Assembly (NCBI RefSeq): GCF_002119525.1
Contig: NZ_CP017917.1
Span: forward strand, 930,001-994,000
Origin: Vibrio syngnathi
Lineage (GTDB): Bacteria > Pseudomonadota > Gammaproteobacteria > Enterobacterales > Vibrionaceae
DNA length: 64,000 bases
Direction of reading: 5' to 3'
In this document: piece after piece, positions 42,245 to 53,200 of the stretch
How positions within the stretch are numbered: the first letter of the stretch is position 1
Layout of the letters: each line of letters begins with the position of its first letter
Translations under genes and position numbers: made by a program
Notes under the pieces: generated by a model
Database searches by the model: none
What the model was told of the DNA's origin: nothing
What the model saw: the letters and a program-made list of their open reading frames with translations, nothing else

Positions 42245-44476
42245 ATGAGCGGAAAACCTTCGTACAATATTTCTGTACCCGCCCTGAGACTAAGCATATT
42301 GTTTAGCATCGTACTGGCTGTACTCGCATTCTATTTATACTTTTCTTGGTCAAAAGTCGATTCAGTTGCGCAAGTGCAAAGCGCCCCACTGCTCATACAA
42401 GCTCAGAAGCTTAATCAGACCATCGAACAAAATATTCAAACTCTGCAGCAGTGCTTAAGTACCAACACTTGCGGTACTAACGAATTCAATCTAGTTAACT
42501 TGAAGCGTGAAATTGATGAATTTCGCTCTTTAGCCTCTTTGAACAAAACCGAGTTCAGCTTGGTTGGGGCAACTGAATACACGCAACTTGAATTAGCGAT
42601 TAACCGTTTCTCCGATAGCGCTAGAACACGTACCGATGTACTCGATTTATATCTATCACTAACCAACAACTACCTACAAATGGACGACAACTATCGCACC
42701 ATGTTTAACAACCATGCGAGCGATTTGATGTCTGAGAAAAACGAGTTCTTTATTTGGTTATTTATGGTGGTCCTAATACTGGCCGTAATAACGGTTCTGT
42801 CTAACGCAGTCGCGATGTTGAAACTGAAGAAATCCAGCTCTAACGAACGTGAAATCGACTATGAGTTCGATGCATTGTATCAAGAACTAAAACAGCTCGA
42901 TTTGCAACGGCTTGAAGAGCTTCTTAATGAAGTGAGCATCAACCCCAAACAGCGTCAGATCTACTCTCATCTAAAACTGATCTTCAGTAAATTGGAAGAC
43001 CAAAAGCGCAATAACGATCTCTACAAACAGTTGTATGCACTGATCGGGTATGAGATTCGCGGTATCACCAACACCATCAACGGCGGTGTCCAATATCTGG
43101 TGCAAGAAACCGATGAAAACGGCGTGTTGATGGCGAAGGATATTACCTCTGCATGTAGCACCTTATCTGAGCTAGCAGAAAACTATAATCGATTGATTTC
43201 ACAGGGTACGGAAAGCAAGTCGAAAGAATTTTCACTGCTCAACGTATTATCTGAATTGATGATTCACATCAGCGCCAAAATTCAACGAAATGAAGGCGAA
43301 CTAGACTGCTTTATCTCTGATAATTTGCCGAATCGTGTTGAGGGCCAGTCCACCAGCTTGTTCTGGATATTGTTCCTGCAGCTTTCGAATGCCATCCAGC
43401 TTAAATCAAACAAGAAGTTGTTCGTGACGATAGAGTCTGGCGCGGCTTCTGATATGGAAAATACGCGTGTCACCATCAACCTGAATTTCCTTTCAACGTT
43501 GGATGTCTCTGTCGCCAAGCTCAATAAGCTCCATTGGAGCGACCATAAACACCATACTGCTAACACAGACGACTTAGCGAAAAGTGTATTAAAAGATTAC
43601 GGGTATTACGAAAGTCACTGGTTCCAATCGGGTACACAGGAACGTTTTCAGATCGAGCTTGATCTCAAGGCGAAGAATTTCCATACAGAGAAAACTCGCT
43701 TCGACGGCAAACGTTTACTGCTGTGTGCCAATACTCAAGTTCGTATCGATGTAATGAAGAAAATGCTCAGCAACTTGGGGCTTGATATCACCGAAATTCG
43801 CACTGCCAATGAGTTATTTTCGGCGGCAAAAACCTTCGGTGAGTACGATGCCATCATGTTGACCGATACCTTTGAACCCAACAAATTGCCATCACTGAGC
43901 AAAACGGTGAAATCTCAACTTAAGAATCATCCCAATACCAAGTTGTTGCTGTCAGTAACCAATACTCAGCATGCGCAAGAGTGTCACAGCTTCGTCGATA
44001 AGATCATCAACTCCCCTGCGATTCCTTATGAGTTTATTCCTAACTTGCTCACCATTATGGAAGCAGAAGCATCAGAAGAGCAGATGGAGAATAGCTCATT
44101 CCTTATCGTAGAGGATGACCGAGTTCAGCAGATCTTACTTAAACGAATTCTTACCAAACAAGAGTATGAACCAGACACGGTTGGCGATGGCGCTGACGCA
44201 GTGGAGCACTTCATGAATAAACGTTCTGACATCATCTTCATGGACTGCATCATGCCAGGCATGGGCGGTATTGAGGCGACCAAACGCATTCGCCAGTTTG
44301 AACAAGAAAATGAGAAAAACCCTTGCACCATCATAGGGGCAACCGCATTGACCAGCAGTAACGAACACCAGGCTTGTATTGAAGCCGGAATGGATTACGT
44401 GATCAGCAAACCTTACAAAAGCGACCAAATCATCAAGGTAATCAACAAGTATGTGGCGGTACAGAAACTTAACTAG
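42245..44476 (+). CDS. Membrane pseudo-histidine kinase with one intact receiver
   Basis: 743 residues: membrane spans at about 14-35 and 168-192 flank a periplasmic sensor; a dimerisation helix follows in which the H-box histidine is tyrosine (Y269 in LIGYEIRG). An ATPase-like region (about 330-470) keeps a SNA N-box trace but lacks the DxGxG and GxGLG boxes. A first receiver-like fold (about 487-605) lacks the acidic pair. The last 125 residues are a complete receiver (EDD, D667 in FMDCIMPG, ATA, K in SKPYK). It thus cannot autophosphorylate but could accept phosphate from an Hpt protein. It sits inside the secretion operon, overlapping the TolC-like gene by 26 bases. I infer gating or assembly control of the exporter in response to a relay. 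Confidence 0.85.
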   Translation: MSGKPSYNISVPALRLSILFSIVLAVLAFYLYFSWSKVDSVAQVQSAPLLIQAQKLNQTIEQNIQTLQQCLSTNTCGTNEFNLVNLKREIDEFRSLASLNKTEFSLVGATEYTQLELAINRFSDSARTRTDVLDLYLSLTNNYLQMDDNYRTMFNNHASDLMSEKNEFFIWLFMVVLILAVITVLSNAVAMLKLKKSSSNEREIDYEFDALYQELKQLDLQRLEELLNEVSINPKQRQIYSHLKLIFSKLEDQKRNNDLYKQLYALIGYEIRGITNTINGGVQYLVQETDENGVLMAKDITSACSTLSELAENYNRLISQGTESKSKEFSLLNVLSELMIHISAKIQRNEGELDCFISDNLPNRVEGQSTSLFWILFLQLSNAIQLKSNKKLFVTIESGAASDMENTRVTINLNFLSTLDVSVAKLNKLHWSDHKHHTANTDDLAKSVLKDYGYYESHWFQSGTQERFQIELDLKAKNFHTEKTRFDGKRLLLCANTQVRIDVMKKMLSNLGLDITEIRTANELFSAAKTFGEYDAIMLTDTFEPNKLPSLSKTVKSQLKNHPNTKLLLSVTNTQHAQECHSFVDKIINSPAIPYEFIPNLLTIMEAEASEEQMENSSFLIVEDDRVQQILLKRILTKQEYEPDTVGDGADAVEHFMNKRSDIIFMDCIMPGMGGIEATKRIRQFEQENEKNPCTIIGATALTSSNEHQACIEAGMDYVISKPYKSDQIIKVINKYVAVQKLN

Positions 44477-45875
44477 CAGCATTATGGCTGCGCTTGCATT
44501 CAGCACGACACCTTCAGCATCGGCGACGACCCTGCTTGAGGCGGTAGAACTCGGCTTGCAAAACAGCCTGTCTCTTCGTGCCAGTGATAAAGGTGTGGAA
44601 GAGAACGAATACAACATTGGGATCAGCCGCTCTAAGTTTCTTCCTTCACTCAATGGTGCAGCAGATACCACATGGAATGAGAATGAAACCTTGCTATCAA
44701 GTGTGCCTGACGAAACATCAAGCTATAACTCAAACAGCTACAGCCTTTCTCTTTCCCAATCCATATTCAATCTTGGTGACATTTTCAAATACGGGACGGC
44801 AAAGCTCGATTTCAATATCGAAGAGATTAAACACGAAAACAAAATCCAAAGCACTATTTCGGAAATCGGCTCTCAATACTTTGAGTATTTGAAAAACAAC
44901 GCCCAAATTAAAGCGACCAAGGTTGAGCTTAAATCGTCTGAAACCCGTGAACATCAAATGCGACGCAATGTAGAGTTAGGTAATACAGCCGCCAGTGAAC
45001 TATACGAAGTGATTGCTCAGAAAGAAGGCGTCTCGAACCGATTAAGAACCTTGCAGAAAGATCGTCGTGTCATTCTTAACGGGCTGTCTGTTCAGATTCA
45101 GTACCCTATCACTCCATCGCAAGATATATATGAAAGCGTGCCATTAAAAGAGATTAACGAAAGCGAACAACGCTCAATCATGGATCAGGCGTTAAAGCTC
45201 AATAACGACTTGTTAGTGGCGAAGAAAAACGTCGAGAGAAGCCGTAGAAGCTTAAAAGAGAGTGGTACAAACTTCTTACCTACCGTGTCGCTTTCAGCCA
45301 GCTATCGTCATGATGACGCCAATAACTACAATAAAACCGACATCACTGCGACAGGCGAAAGTAACTCTACCAGTGTTGGCTTGAATCTAGCCTTGCCTAT
45401 TTTGTCTGGTGGCTCTGATTATTACGGATATCAAAAATCATCGACAGCGATTGAACGTACCGAACTGCTTTATCAAGATTCGCTTTACACCACACGCAAC
45501 AGCGTAAACACCTCTGTGCTTAATATAAATGATTTCTCCCAGTCTATAAGCAGTTACGAAAACATCATTCGCGCCAACTACGCCTCTTACAAAGGTATTC
45601 AACGAGCTTACCAATTAGGCACACGTACCATCACCGATTTGCTGGCCGCTGAAAGTAAGCTGTTCAGCGCCTTAAGAGACTACGAAAGCGCTCGATACGA
45701 CTACATCATCGAAACCATCAAGCTTGAGCAAGTTAAAGGCGTGCTTTCGATTCAATCTATCGAAAGCATCATGCAGTTGATGAGTGATATCGAAGGACGA
45801 AACAATCAAGAATTAGTGCCTAAACACCTTCTCTCAACTGAGTCGTTGAAAACAGGAGGTCGTAATGCAAACTGA
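44451..45875 (+). CDS. TolC-family outer-membrane channel of the type I system
   Basis: 474 residues with a signal peptide (cleavage near PSASA, residue 24) and the two TolC-type coiled-coil/strand halves (first GVEENEYNIGISRSKFLPSL, second with SRRSLKESGTNFLPTVSLSASY and YQLGTRTITDLLAAESKLF). It forms the trimeric outer-membrane duct for the adhesin. The N-terminus overlaps the preceding gene by 26 bases and the C-terminus overlaps the next by 11, so translation is coupled. LapE/AggA-type channels have the same length. Confidence 0.92.
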   Translation: MWRYRNLTSSIMAALAFSTTPSASATTLLEAVELGLQNSLSLRASDKGVEENEYNIGISRSKFLPSLNGAADTTWNENETLLSSVPDETSSYNSNSYSLSLSQSIFNLGDIFKYGTAKLDFNIEEIKHENKIQSTISEIGSQYFEYLKNNAQIKATKVELKSSETREHQMRRNVELGNTAASELYEVIAQKEGVSNRLRTLQKDRRVILNGLSVQIQYPITPSQDIYESVPLKEINESEQRSIMDQALKLNNDLLVAKKNVERSRRSLKESGTNFLPTVSLSASYRHDDANNYNKTDITATGESNSTSVGLNLALPILSGGSDYYGYQKSSTAIERTELLYQDSLYTTRNSVNTSVLNINDFSQSISSYENIIRANYASYKGIQRAYQLGTRTITDLLAAESKLFSALRDYESARYDYIIETIKLEQVKGVLSIQSIESIMQLMSDIEGRNNQELVPKHLLSTESLKTGGRNAN

Positions 45876-47451
45876 GCAATTTTCTCAAAAGATCAATATG
45901 GCAGATAAGTGTTATCTGACTTTCTCTACGATAATTTCCACTCTATTTGGCTTGGTACTGCCCTTCTCTATTCTGATCATTTTCGATCGAGTATTGCCCA
46001 ACCAAGCACAAGATACTTTGTTCTTGCTGTTCGCGATTATCCTGATTTCTATCTTCCTCGACTACCACCTGAAAAATCAGGAGGAAAAAATATCTTCGGT
46101 CATCATGAGGCAGTTTGAGACCAACTTAACCAACAAGGTGTTCCAATCCATCTGTTTGGCTGAAATCTCTAAATTCCGCCGTTTAGAACCGGGGGAATAC
46201 TTAGAACGAATCTCAACCATTCCTGAACTAAAAACCTTCTTTGGAGGAGAATCGGTTCGAGCCCTTATAAACCTTGCTGTCAGCGTAATAACCATCCTCA
46301 TTATCGGTCTCATCAACATATGGGCTGGCGTGACGCTTCTGATTGCCTCGCTCATTTTAGCCATTTTCGCTTGGAGCCTTTCTAAGCAGAAGATTGGCAG
46401 CTTACAAAACAAGTCAGACATAGAAGGCTTAACCACATCCAAGATAATTGAGATCATCTCTAGCCCACTGGATATCAAAGCGCGAAATATGGAATACCGC
46501 GTTGAAAGCCTGATGACACAAATGGTCGAGGAGCGCGAAGTTGAGAACATCAAATATGAGCAGATCGAATCGAATTTTGGCTTGATCTTGGCGCTTATCC
46601 AACAGCTCTCTATTGCTTGTGTTGTTGTAGTACTAGCAACAGCCGTAATCAATATGGAATCGAGCCAAGGCATCATGGCCGCCATCATCATGCTAACTAA
46701 CCGTTATTTTGCGCCTTACCAACAAGTGATGCGCACCGCGAGCCGCTGGGAATTAAACAAACTCCATATCCAACGTATCGCTGATCTCCTTGAATTGGCA
46801 GCCTCTGTTGAACACCAACATGAAACAACAGAAGTAGAACGTATTTCGGTTAAGTATTCTGAAAAGCAGCGTATCGAGTTCGAACTCGGCCAAGCCTATC
46901 TGCTGACAGGGAAAAGTGGTTCAGGTAAGACCCACCTTGCTAACTGTATTACGCGTCAGAACAGTGACAGCAAACTCGATATCATGATTAACGACACGCC
47001 CTTAGATGACGTCAATTACAACGTTTGGCGTAACAGCGTGCTGATGGTTGATAAAACAAGCTCATTCGTAGAAGGGACGATTATTGATAACCTCACCTGT
47101 TTCCGACCAAGCTTGAATAACACGGCTTTTGCACTGTGTGAAACTATGAACATCAAGGCGCAAATTGACGGGCTTCCTGCCGGTTTTTATACAGAACTCA
47201 AAGGGCACATGCGCAATCCATTCTCTCGCCAAGTTGGATATGCTCTGTTATTAGTCCGAGCCCTGCTCGCCAGTAAACGTGTATTGATATTTGATGATAT
47301 CGATTGTGTGTTTGATGAGGAATTTGCACGGGTTGTGCTAACCAGTACAGCTTATCGTGCCAATGACAAAATCCTAATCATCGCCAGCAATAAAATGGAC
47401 AAACTTAACCACCGCCTCAAACGCGTAAAACTTACCGGAGGTGACCAATGA
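45865..47451 (+). CDS. Type I secretion ABC subunit 1, degenerate ATPase
   Basis: 528-residue ABC half-transporter without an N-terminal peptidase-like domain. The membrane domain has the type I hallmark LPFSILIIFDRVLPNQAQDTL. The ATPase domain keeps Walker A (GKSGSGKT, 349-356), but Walker B is IFDD (D477-D478, Asp in place of the catalytic Glu). The ABC signature is FSRQV in place of LSGGQ (453-457) and the H-loop histidine is Ser508. It should bind but hardly hydrolyse ATP by the usual mechanism. It overlaps the next ABC gene by four bases, which suggests a heterodimer. V. cholerae RtxB/RtxE is a precedent for paired ABC subunits in type I secretion. Confidence 0.9.
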   Translation: MQTEQFSQKINMADKCYLTFSTIISTLFGLVLPFSILIIFDRVLPNQAQDTLFLLFAIILISIFLDYHLKNQEEKISSVIMRQFETNLTNKVFQSICLAEISKFRRLEPGEYLERISTIPELKTFFGGESVRALINLAVSVITILIIGLINIWAGVTLLIASLILAIFAWSLSKQKIGSLQNKSDIEGLTTSKIIEIISSPLDIKARNMEYRVESLMTQMVEEREVENIKYEQIESNFGLILALIQQLSIACVVVVLATAVINMESSQGIMAAIIMLTNRYFAPYQQVMRTASRWELNKLHIQRIADLLELAASVEHQHETTEVERISVKYSEKQRIEFELGQAYLLTGKSGSGKTHLANCITRQNSDSKLDIMINDTPLDDVNYNVWRNSVLMVDKTSSFVEGTIIDNLTCFRPSLNNTAFALCETMNIKAQIDGLPAGFYTELKGHMRNPFSRQVGYALLLVRALLASKRVLIFDDIDCVFDEEFARVVLTSTAYRANDKILIIASNKMDKLNHRLKRVKLTGGDQ

Positions 47452-49586
47452 GTATCCTTGTAGACTTCAATAATGTTCCACAACGTGTCTTGGATTTTGA
47501 ATCTAGCGGATACGACGAACGTTACAGTCAATCTCCTCTTATTCGTGGTTTGGCCTACACCCTGATAGCACTCGAATGGGAAGGCACTCCCGCTATACTC
47601 AGCGATGCTTTTATTCCAAAATCCAAAGACGGCGACAGCTTTACAGCAACCATCGAGCGCCTTGGGTACCGCTGTGATGTGACCAAGCTAAAGACACTCG
47701 AGAATATCGATAAATATCCTCACCCGTGCTTTATTGAGATAGAAAACCTCAGTGCCATCTTCTTAGGGACCAAAGATGGGAAGTTGCTGCTGTTTGATTA
47801 CACGAACAACAACACCATTGAATACCCAATGTGTAAAAAGCCCTGTTTGCTGATTTCTATTAGCGAGTACTCTCGTCTGTTCCGAGAACCACCACCGGAA
47901 TCTCAAGACAGAAGCAATTGGATTAAATACGCTTTTTATCGTTACAACAATGAACTCAAAAGCCTGATTATCTTGAGCTTCGTGATCAGTATTCTAGGTG
48001 CGTTGCAGCCGTTCTTTATTATGAGCGTGTATAACTTCGCTCTTACTTCTAGCTCTCAAGCAACACTCTATTGGCTAACCTTATTTGCTGTGATTGTTGG
48101 CTTCTCGGAGTATTTCTTTAAGAAGATGCGAGTCAACATCATTGCCACCTCCGGTAAAGATCTCGCGGTACACATATCCCAAGCCGTGATATCGAAGCTC
48201 CTTTGGCTGCCCTACGCGATGACATCAACCGCAGGGGTCTCGTCACAATTGGCTCGTTTGAAAGATATCGATACCTTCCGACGCTTAGTGACAGCAGAAT
48301 CGACCCTCAGCTACTTTGATATGCCGTTTGTGATTGTGTTTATCATCGCGATAGCCCTGATGTCTGGCACAGCTGCTCTTGTGGTAATGGGCGGCTTAAT
48401 CTTGATGTTGGTGTTCTGTGTTTACTCACGCTATATCTACTCGCAAGCCACATCCAAAAGCTCGCGCGCCAATGCGATGGTCTCGTACCAATGGAATGAA
48501 ATCCTGCGTGGTATCAAGACTATCCAAGGATTGCCTTTACTTCGTGTCGTTCAATCTCGGTTTAGTGCTTCGCATATGCAAAGTACCAGTGATGCCGAGA
48601 ATGTTGCCGTGACTAATAGTAAGATTCAGGCCGCTGGCGGCAGTTTGATACAGGTGATTGGTACTGCAAGTATTGTGACCGCTGTAATCGGTGTAATGGA
48701 AGGCACTTCTGATGCAGGTGCTATGCTCGCGACCGTTATTTTGGTTTGGAAAGCGCTAGGCCCAATTATGGGTATCTATAATTCAATTTCTAAGTTCCAG
48801 TCGATCAAAGCTTCGTCAGCACAGATCAACAATCTGATGTCGATGAATGATGACAAATTAACGTTAGAGAAGAGCCCGCCTATTCGCCTATTCCAAGGCA
48901 GTATTGTAGGCAGCGGTGTAAGTCATCGTTACACAGGCGCAGCAACCGGCTTAACCAACTTGGGATTCAAGATCCCCCCAAGCGCAAAAGTCGTCATTTG
49001 TGGCCCAACTGGCTGCGGAAAAACCACCCTCATATCAATCATTGCTGGTTTAGAAGACCGCTATCAGGGCGCAGTGTCTGTCGATGGTTACAACATTAAG
49101 CAGTTCAACAGCTACCGCTATCGCACATCGATAAACTACATCCCTTTTAATTTGCATATTTTTGAAGGCTCACTAGAGACCAACTTCATCTTGCACAATG
49201 GCTTAATACCTACTGAGAAAATGCAAGAAATGGTGAGCTTTTTCGAGTTAGACGAATGGCTTCCGGAAGGATTAGCGACTCAATTAAGTGTCGATAAATG
49301 CAAAGGGCTTCCCAATGGCATTCAGCAAAAACTGCGTTTAGCGCTTGGTTTAGGTAATTGTGAGCAATCTCTGATCATCATTGATGAACCGTTCAACGGA
49401 GCGGAAAATGAAAACTCGCAGTATTTTAACCGCTTGTTCAGCGATAAGTTGCTGAATAAAACAGTCATTTTTTCGACCAATGATCCCGGTTTGATCGCAA
49501 CTTCCAATATGAGTTTGGTTCTAGAACCTGATGGCAACTTGAAATATTTTGGCTTAACAGACAAATACTTAAACAGCTTGAGTTAA
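47448..49586 (+). CDS. Type I secretion ABC subunit 2 with C39-like domain
   Basis: 712 residues. The N-terminal 145 residues have the position and length of the C39 peptidase-like domain of LapB/HlyB-type exporters, with no catalytic cysteine, so it should only bind substrate. The membrane domain occupies about 160-440. The ATPase has Walker A GPTGCGKTT (519-527) and an intact Walker B with catalytic glutamate (IIIDEP, D646-E647), but the signature is LPNGI (621-625) and the H-loop position is Asn678 (STNDPGL). With subunit 1 it probably forms an asymmetric transporter. It is the last gene of the tight operon; a 109-base gap follows. Confidence 0.92.
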   Translation: MSILVDFNNVPQRVLDFESSGYDERYSQSPLIRGLAYTLIALEWEGTPAILSDAFIPKSKDGDSFTATIERLGYRCDVTKLKTLENIDKYPHPCFIEIENLSAIFLGTKDGKLLLFDYTNNNTIEYPMCKKPCLLISISEYSRLFREPPPESQDRSNWIKYAFYRYNNELKSLIILSFVISILGALQPFFIMSVYNFALTSSSQATLYWLTLFAVIVGFSEYFFKKMRVNIIATSGKDLAVHISQAVISKLLWLPYAMTSTAGVSSQLARLKDIDTFRRLVTAESTLSYFDMPFVIVFIIAIALMSGTAALVVMGGLILMLVFCVYSRYIYSQATSKSSRANAMVSYQWNEILRGIKTIQGLPLLRVVQSRFSASHMQSTSDAENVAVTNSKIQAAGGSLIQVIGTASIVTAVIGVMEGTSDAGAMLATVILVWKALGPIMGIYNSISKFQSIKASSAQINNLMSMNDDKLTLEKSPPIRLFQGSIVGSGVSHRYTGAATGLTNLGFKIPPSAKVVICGPTGCGKTTLISIIAGLEDRYQGAVSVDGYNIKQFNSYRYRTSINYIPFNLHIFEGSLETNFILHNGLIPTEKMQEMVSFFELDEWLPEGLATQLSVDKCKGLPNGIQQKLRLALGLGNCEQSLIIIDEPFNGAENENSQYFNRLFSDKLLNKTVIFSTNDPGLIATSNMSLVLEPDGNLKYFGLTDKYLNSLS

Positions 49587-49695
49587 ACACGACGATGCTT
49601 ATTCACAAATTACTCGTTAGATAAATGGATGTAATTGACAAAAACATAAGTGAGAGAGATGATTCGCTCTGAAATCACATGTAACAAGGAAGTAA

Positions 49696-50070
49696 ATGTA
49701 CACATTCGTTGCAGACAAGCTTGATGTAGCTTACTTATCCGCAATTCCTGAAAACCATCAACTTCAGGACTGCGATGTACCTGAAGAGGAGATCGAACTT
49801 CGAGAGATCGTTGAGGTTTGGTATGAGTGTGCCTTTCTCCCAGCTTTCAATCTTCAGAAAATCGATATCGAGGAAAAAGCTGAGCTAACCGTCATACAAA
49901 CACATGTTTTGAGTAACGATACAAATACGCTCGCTTTCCTACTCAAAAACAGAGTGTACCGCGCTGCATTGAACAGAATACTCGGTGTTTGGGCGTTAGA
50001 ACCCTCTGCAAAAACGGTGTTAGAGCAACTCCTATTTGAACTAAGTCTCGATAAAAATCGCCCTCATTAA
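49696..50070 (+). CDS. Small protein of unknown family (paralogue B)
   Basis: 124-residue soluble, acidic, helical protein, related to the product at 20474 over most of its length (see shared DVPE..E.E.REI...W and LL.N..Y..A..RIL.VW blocks). AAGGAAG lies just upstream. The two paralogues enclose the adhesin gene and the secretion operon, which suggests that they belong to the same system, perhaps as paired regulators or chaperones. No known domain. Confidence 0.8.
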   Translation: MYTFVADKLDVAYLSAIPENHQLQDCDVPEEEIELREIVEVWYECAFLPAFNLQKIDIEEKAELTVIQTHVLSNDTNTLAFLLKNRVYRAALNRILGVWALEPSAKTVLEQLLFELSLDKNRPH

Positions 50071-50285
50071 CTCGCTTTTTAAGCTATTTATCAATAATCA
50101 TAAAAATCAAACAGACTACCAAACGCTATAAATTGCTAGTGAGACAACATATTTCAAAATAAGCTGTGGAATCACAAGAACTTATATCCCTCCCACACTT
50201 CCATCAAATTTACTGTTTCAAAGTTTCCATATCGGCATTTTTATTCTACTGTTTTTATATAAAACCAGTTGGATGGATCCTGAAT

Positions 50286-53200
50286 ATGTCGACACTTACG
50301 GTCTGGAATAACCTTTCAGTTAAACATAAACTCTTTGGCTTAGTTCTACTACCGATCTCATTGCTCCTTTTCTTAGCCGGTAGACAAGCTTACTTTCTGA
50401 CGACGCAGTTAAACGATTTTGAGCGAACCAATCAGTTAGCAATTTACCTTGAAGATATCTCTGTCTTGTATCGAAGTACTTTGGCACCAAACACTGAACA
50501 GTTCGTTAATCGAAGTGCTAAGGTAAATGCCGAGCTCCAAGCACTTTCACCTAGCATATTTCTAAACAGTTCCGAAGAAGTGAACCAACTGCTGGCCGAC
50601 TTCAGTGAGGCAACCTTGTCGACTATGAAAACGACCGACAGTTTCGATAAGCTGGATGCGATTGAATGGCAAAGTGATTTGTACCAACAATTGTTGCTAG
50701 CCATTGAGAAAGTCCCTTTTGATATCACCAAGCGTGAGATTCAACAGCACCTCACCGCCTTACAGCAAATAGAGTGGTTGATGTTTTGGTCAAATGAAGA
50801 ATTTAAGCTCAGCGCTTCGCTCTTCGATATTTATCAAAACCATCAAGAGTATGATTCTGAACTAGCCGAGTTGGTTGAAAGCCTCAATGCTAGGCAAGTT
50901 TTGTTCTTAGAAAGATTTGTATCCTTAAATGCCAACGCACATCAAGTTTCACTCATGGTTGAAGTGTTTAAAGATGAGGCGTTTATGAAAAGCCAAGAGA
51001 TGCGACACGCACTTCATAGCGCATCCACACTAAGCACACTCACCCCACAAGAAATCACGACAGGGCTAAATGCAATGAGTGCCCGCCTAAGCCTGTTGCA
51101 GAATTTAGGTGACGTAATCAAACAAGAGTTCCAGGCCGAAGTAGGTCAAGCGATCTCAGATGCTCAAACAGAAAGAACGCTATTTATTTCCATCGTCACG
51201 TTGCTTGCCGCAACTGTTATGGGATTAACCCTCAGTTTAGCGAAACAAGTCACCAACAATCTTGGGCTAGTTCTTAGGTTCTTAAAAAGTGAAAACGATG
51301 ATACCCGCCCTTCTTTGGACAAACTGATTCAAGGCAAAGACGAACTCAGCCTATTTGCTCAGCAAGTAGAGCGACTGACCATCGAACGAGAACATGCAAA
51401 AGAGAAGTTAACGATAGCGAAAGAAGACGCAGAGCGAGCCAAAGAAGACGCCGAAGAAGCCAAAGAAGACGCCGAAGAAGCCAAAGACCACGCGATACAA
51501 GCTAGCAAAGCGAAAAGTAGCTTCTTGGCCAATATGTCTCATGAAATTCGAACCCCACTGAATGGCGTTATCGGTATTTCGGAGATTCTGTCAGACACAC
51601 CACTTACACCAACACAACGTGATTATGTAGATACAATCGAGACCTCATCCCAACTACTACTAAGCCTGATCAACGACATCTTAGACTTCTCTAAGATTGA
51701 ATCTGGCATGTTATTGATAAGCCCACATTCAGCGTCTATTCGAGAATCCATTTACGACATCGCTTCGATTGTTGCGCCTAAAGCCAAAGAGCAGAAAATA
51801 TCAGTCAACGTCGATATCAGCCCCGACACACCTGCACGTGTCATGATCGATGACCATCGATTAAGACAGATTTTGATGAACTTTATGTCGAACGCAGTGA
51901 AGTTCACAGCCGAAGGTGGTGTAACACTATCAATCAAGACACTCGAGCAGTCTAACGACAATGTCACCATTCGATTCGCAGTACGCGACACGGGTATTGG
52001 CATCGACAAACAACAACAGAAGCAGATATTCGAACCCTTTGCTCAAGAAGACGATTCAACGACACGCCAATTTGGCGGTACTGGCCTTGGCCTCGCCATC
52101 AGTACTCAGTTAGTTGAGCTGATGGGTGGACAGATTCAACTCGATTCAGTCAAAGGCGAAGGTAGCTGTTTCTACTTCGATCTAGCATTACCCATTGATT
52201 TAATGTTGCCAAAACCAAGCACAGCAACCGCCGACATTTATGTTTTGGGTAACGCGAACATGCTCTCTAAACGAATAGAATGGGACCTTAACCTTTATGG
52301 TTTAAAAGTAACGCAGCTCACGAGTGATACCGCTGAGGTAACACAACGACTCACGACTCAAAAACACAATAGACCAATCACAGTCATCTTTGCTGAAGAT
52401 GACACATTCCACGCCAGTGACTATACCAGTGACTTAGATAAGCTCCACCAAAACGGCATCACTATCTGCTTGATTCGATCATTTTTGAGTGAGCCGGCTG
52501 ACATCGGCGATTGTGTCACGGCTCAAGTATCACAGCCCCTACTCGGCTTGCGCTTGATTAAAGCGGTTGAGCTCTGTGATACACGAAGCCTGTTTGAGCT
52601 TTCGGAGGCAAGTGAGCCCTCTCTAGAGATACAACACAAAGTCCTTATCGTCGAAGACAACAAAATCAACCAAAAAATTGCTGGGCTTCATGTCGGTAAA
52701 AGTGGTTTTGAATTCGAGTTTGCTAATAATGGTCAGGAAGCCGTGGATATGTTCACTGCAAATCCTCATTACGCAGTGATCTTGATGGACTGTATGATGC
52801 CAGTCATGGATGGTTTTGAAGCGACAAGTAATATTCGCCGCGTTGAAAAAGAGACCAATGCCAGTCGCCGTATTCCTATCATAGCCCTCACCGCTAGCGT
52901 GATTGATGACGATATACAGAAGTGTTTTGACGTTGGGATGGACGACTATGTACCCAAACCATTCAAATTCGAAATGCTAAAAGAAAAAGTACTCGCCGCC
53001 GTTGAAGCGATGCCACTTCCCACGACCTACAAAACTAAATCTGCGAAAAAAACTGCGACTGTAACGCCGATTATCAATGCCGCTGCGGCAAAGCGAACAT
53101 TGCCAGAAGAAAAAGTACAAAACACGGTTCCAAGTAAATCTGAAAGAATTTTGCTCGTCGAAGACAATCGAGTTAACCAAAAAGTCGCTTCTGTGATGTT

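Noticed and set aside
50166..50285. 40-residue N-terminal extension of the hybrid kinase from a GTG
   Set aside because: No Shine-Dalgarno, and the downstream ATG gives a normal short cytoplasmic start before the first membrane span.
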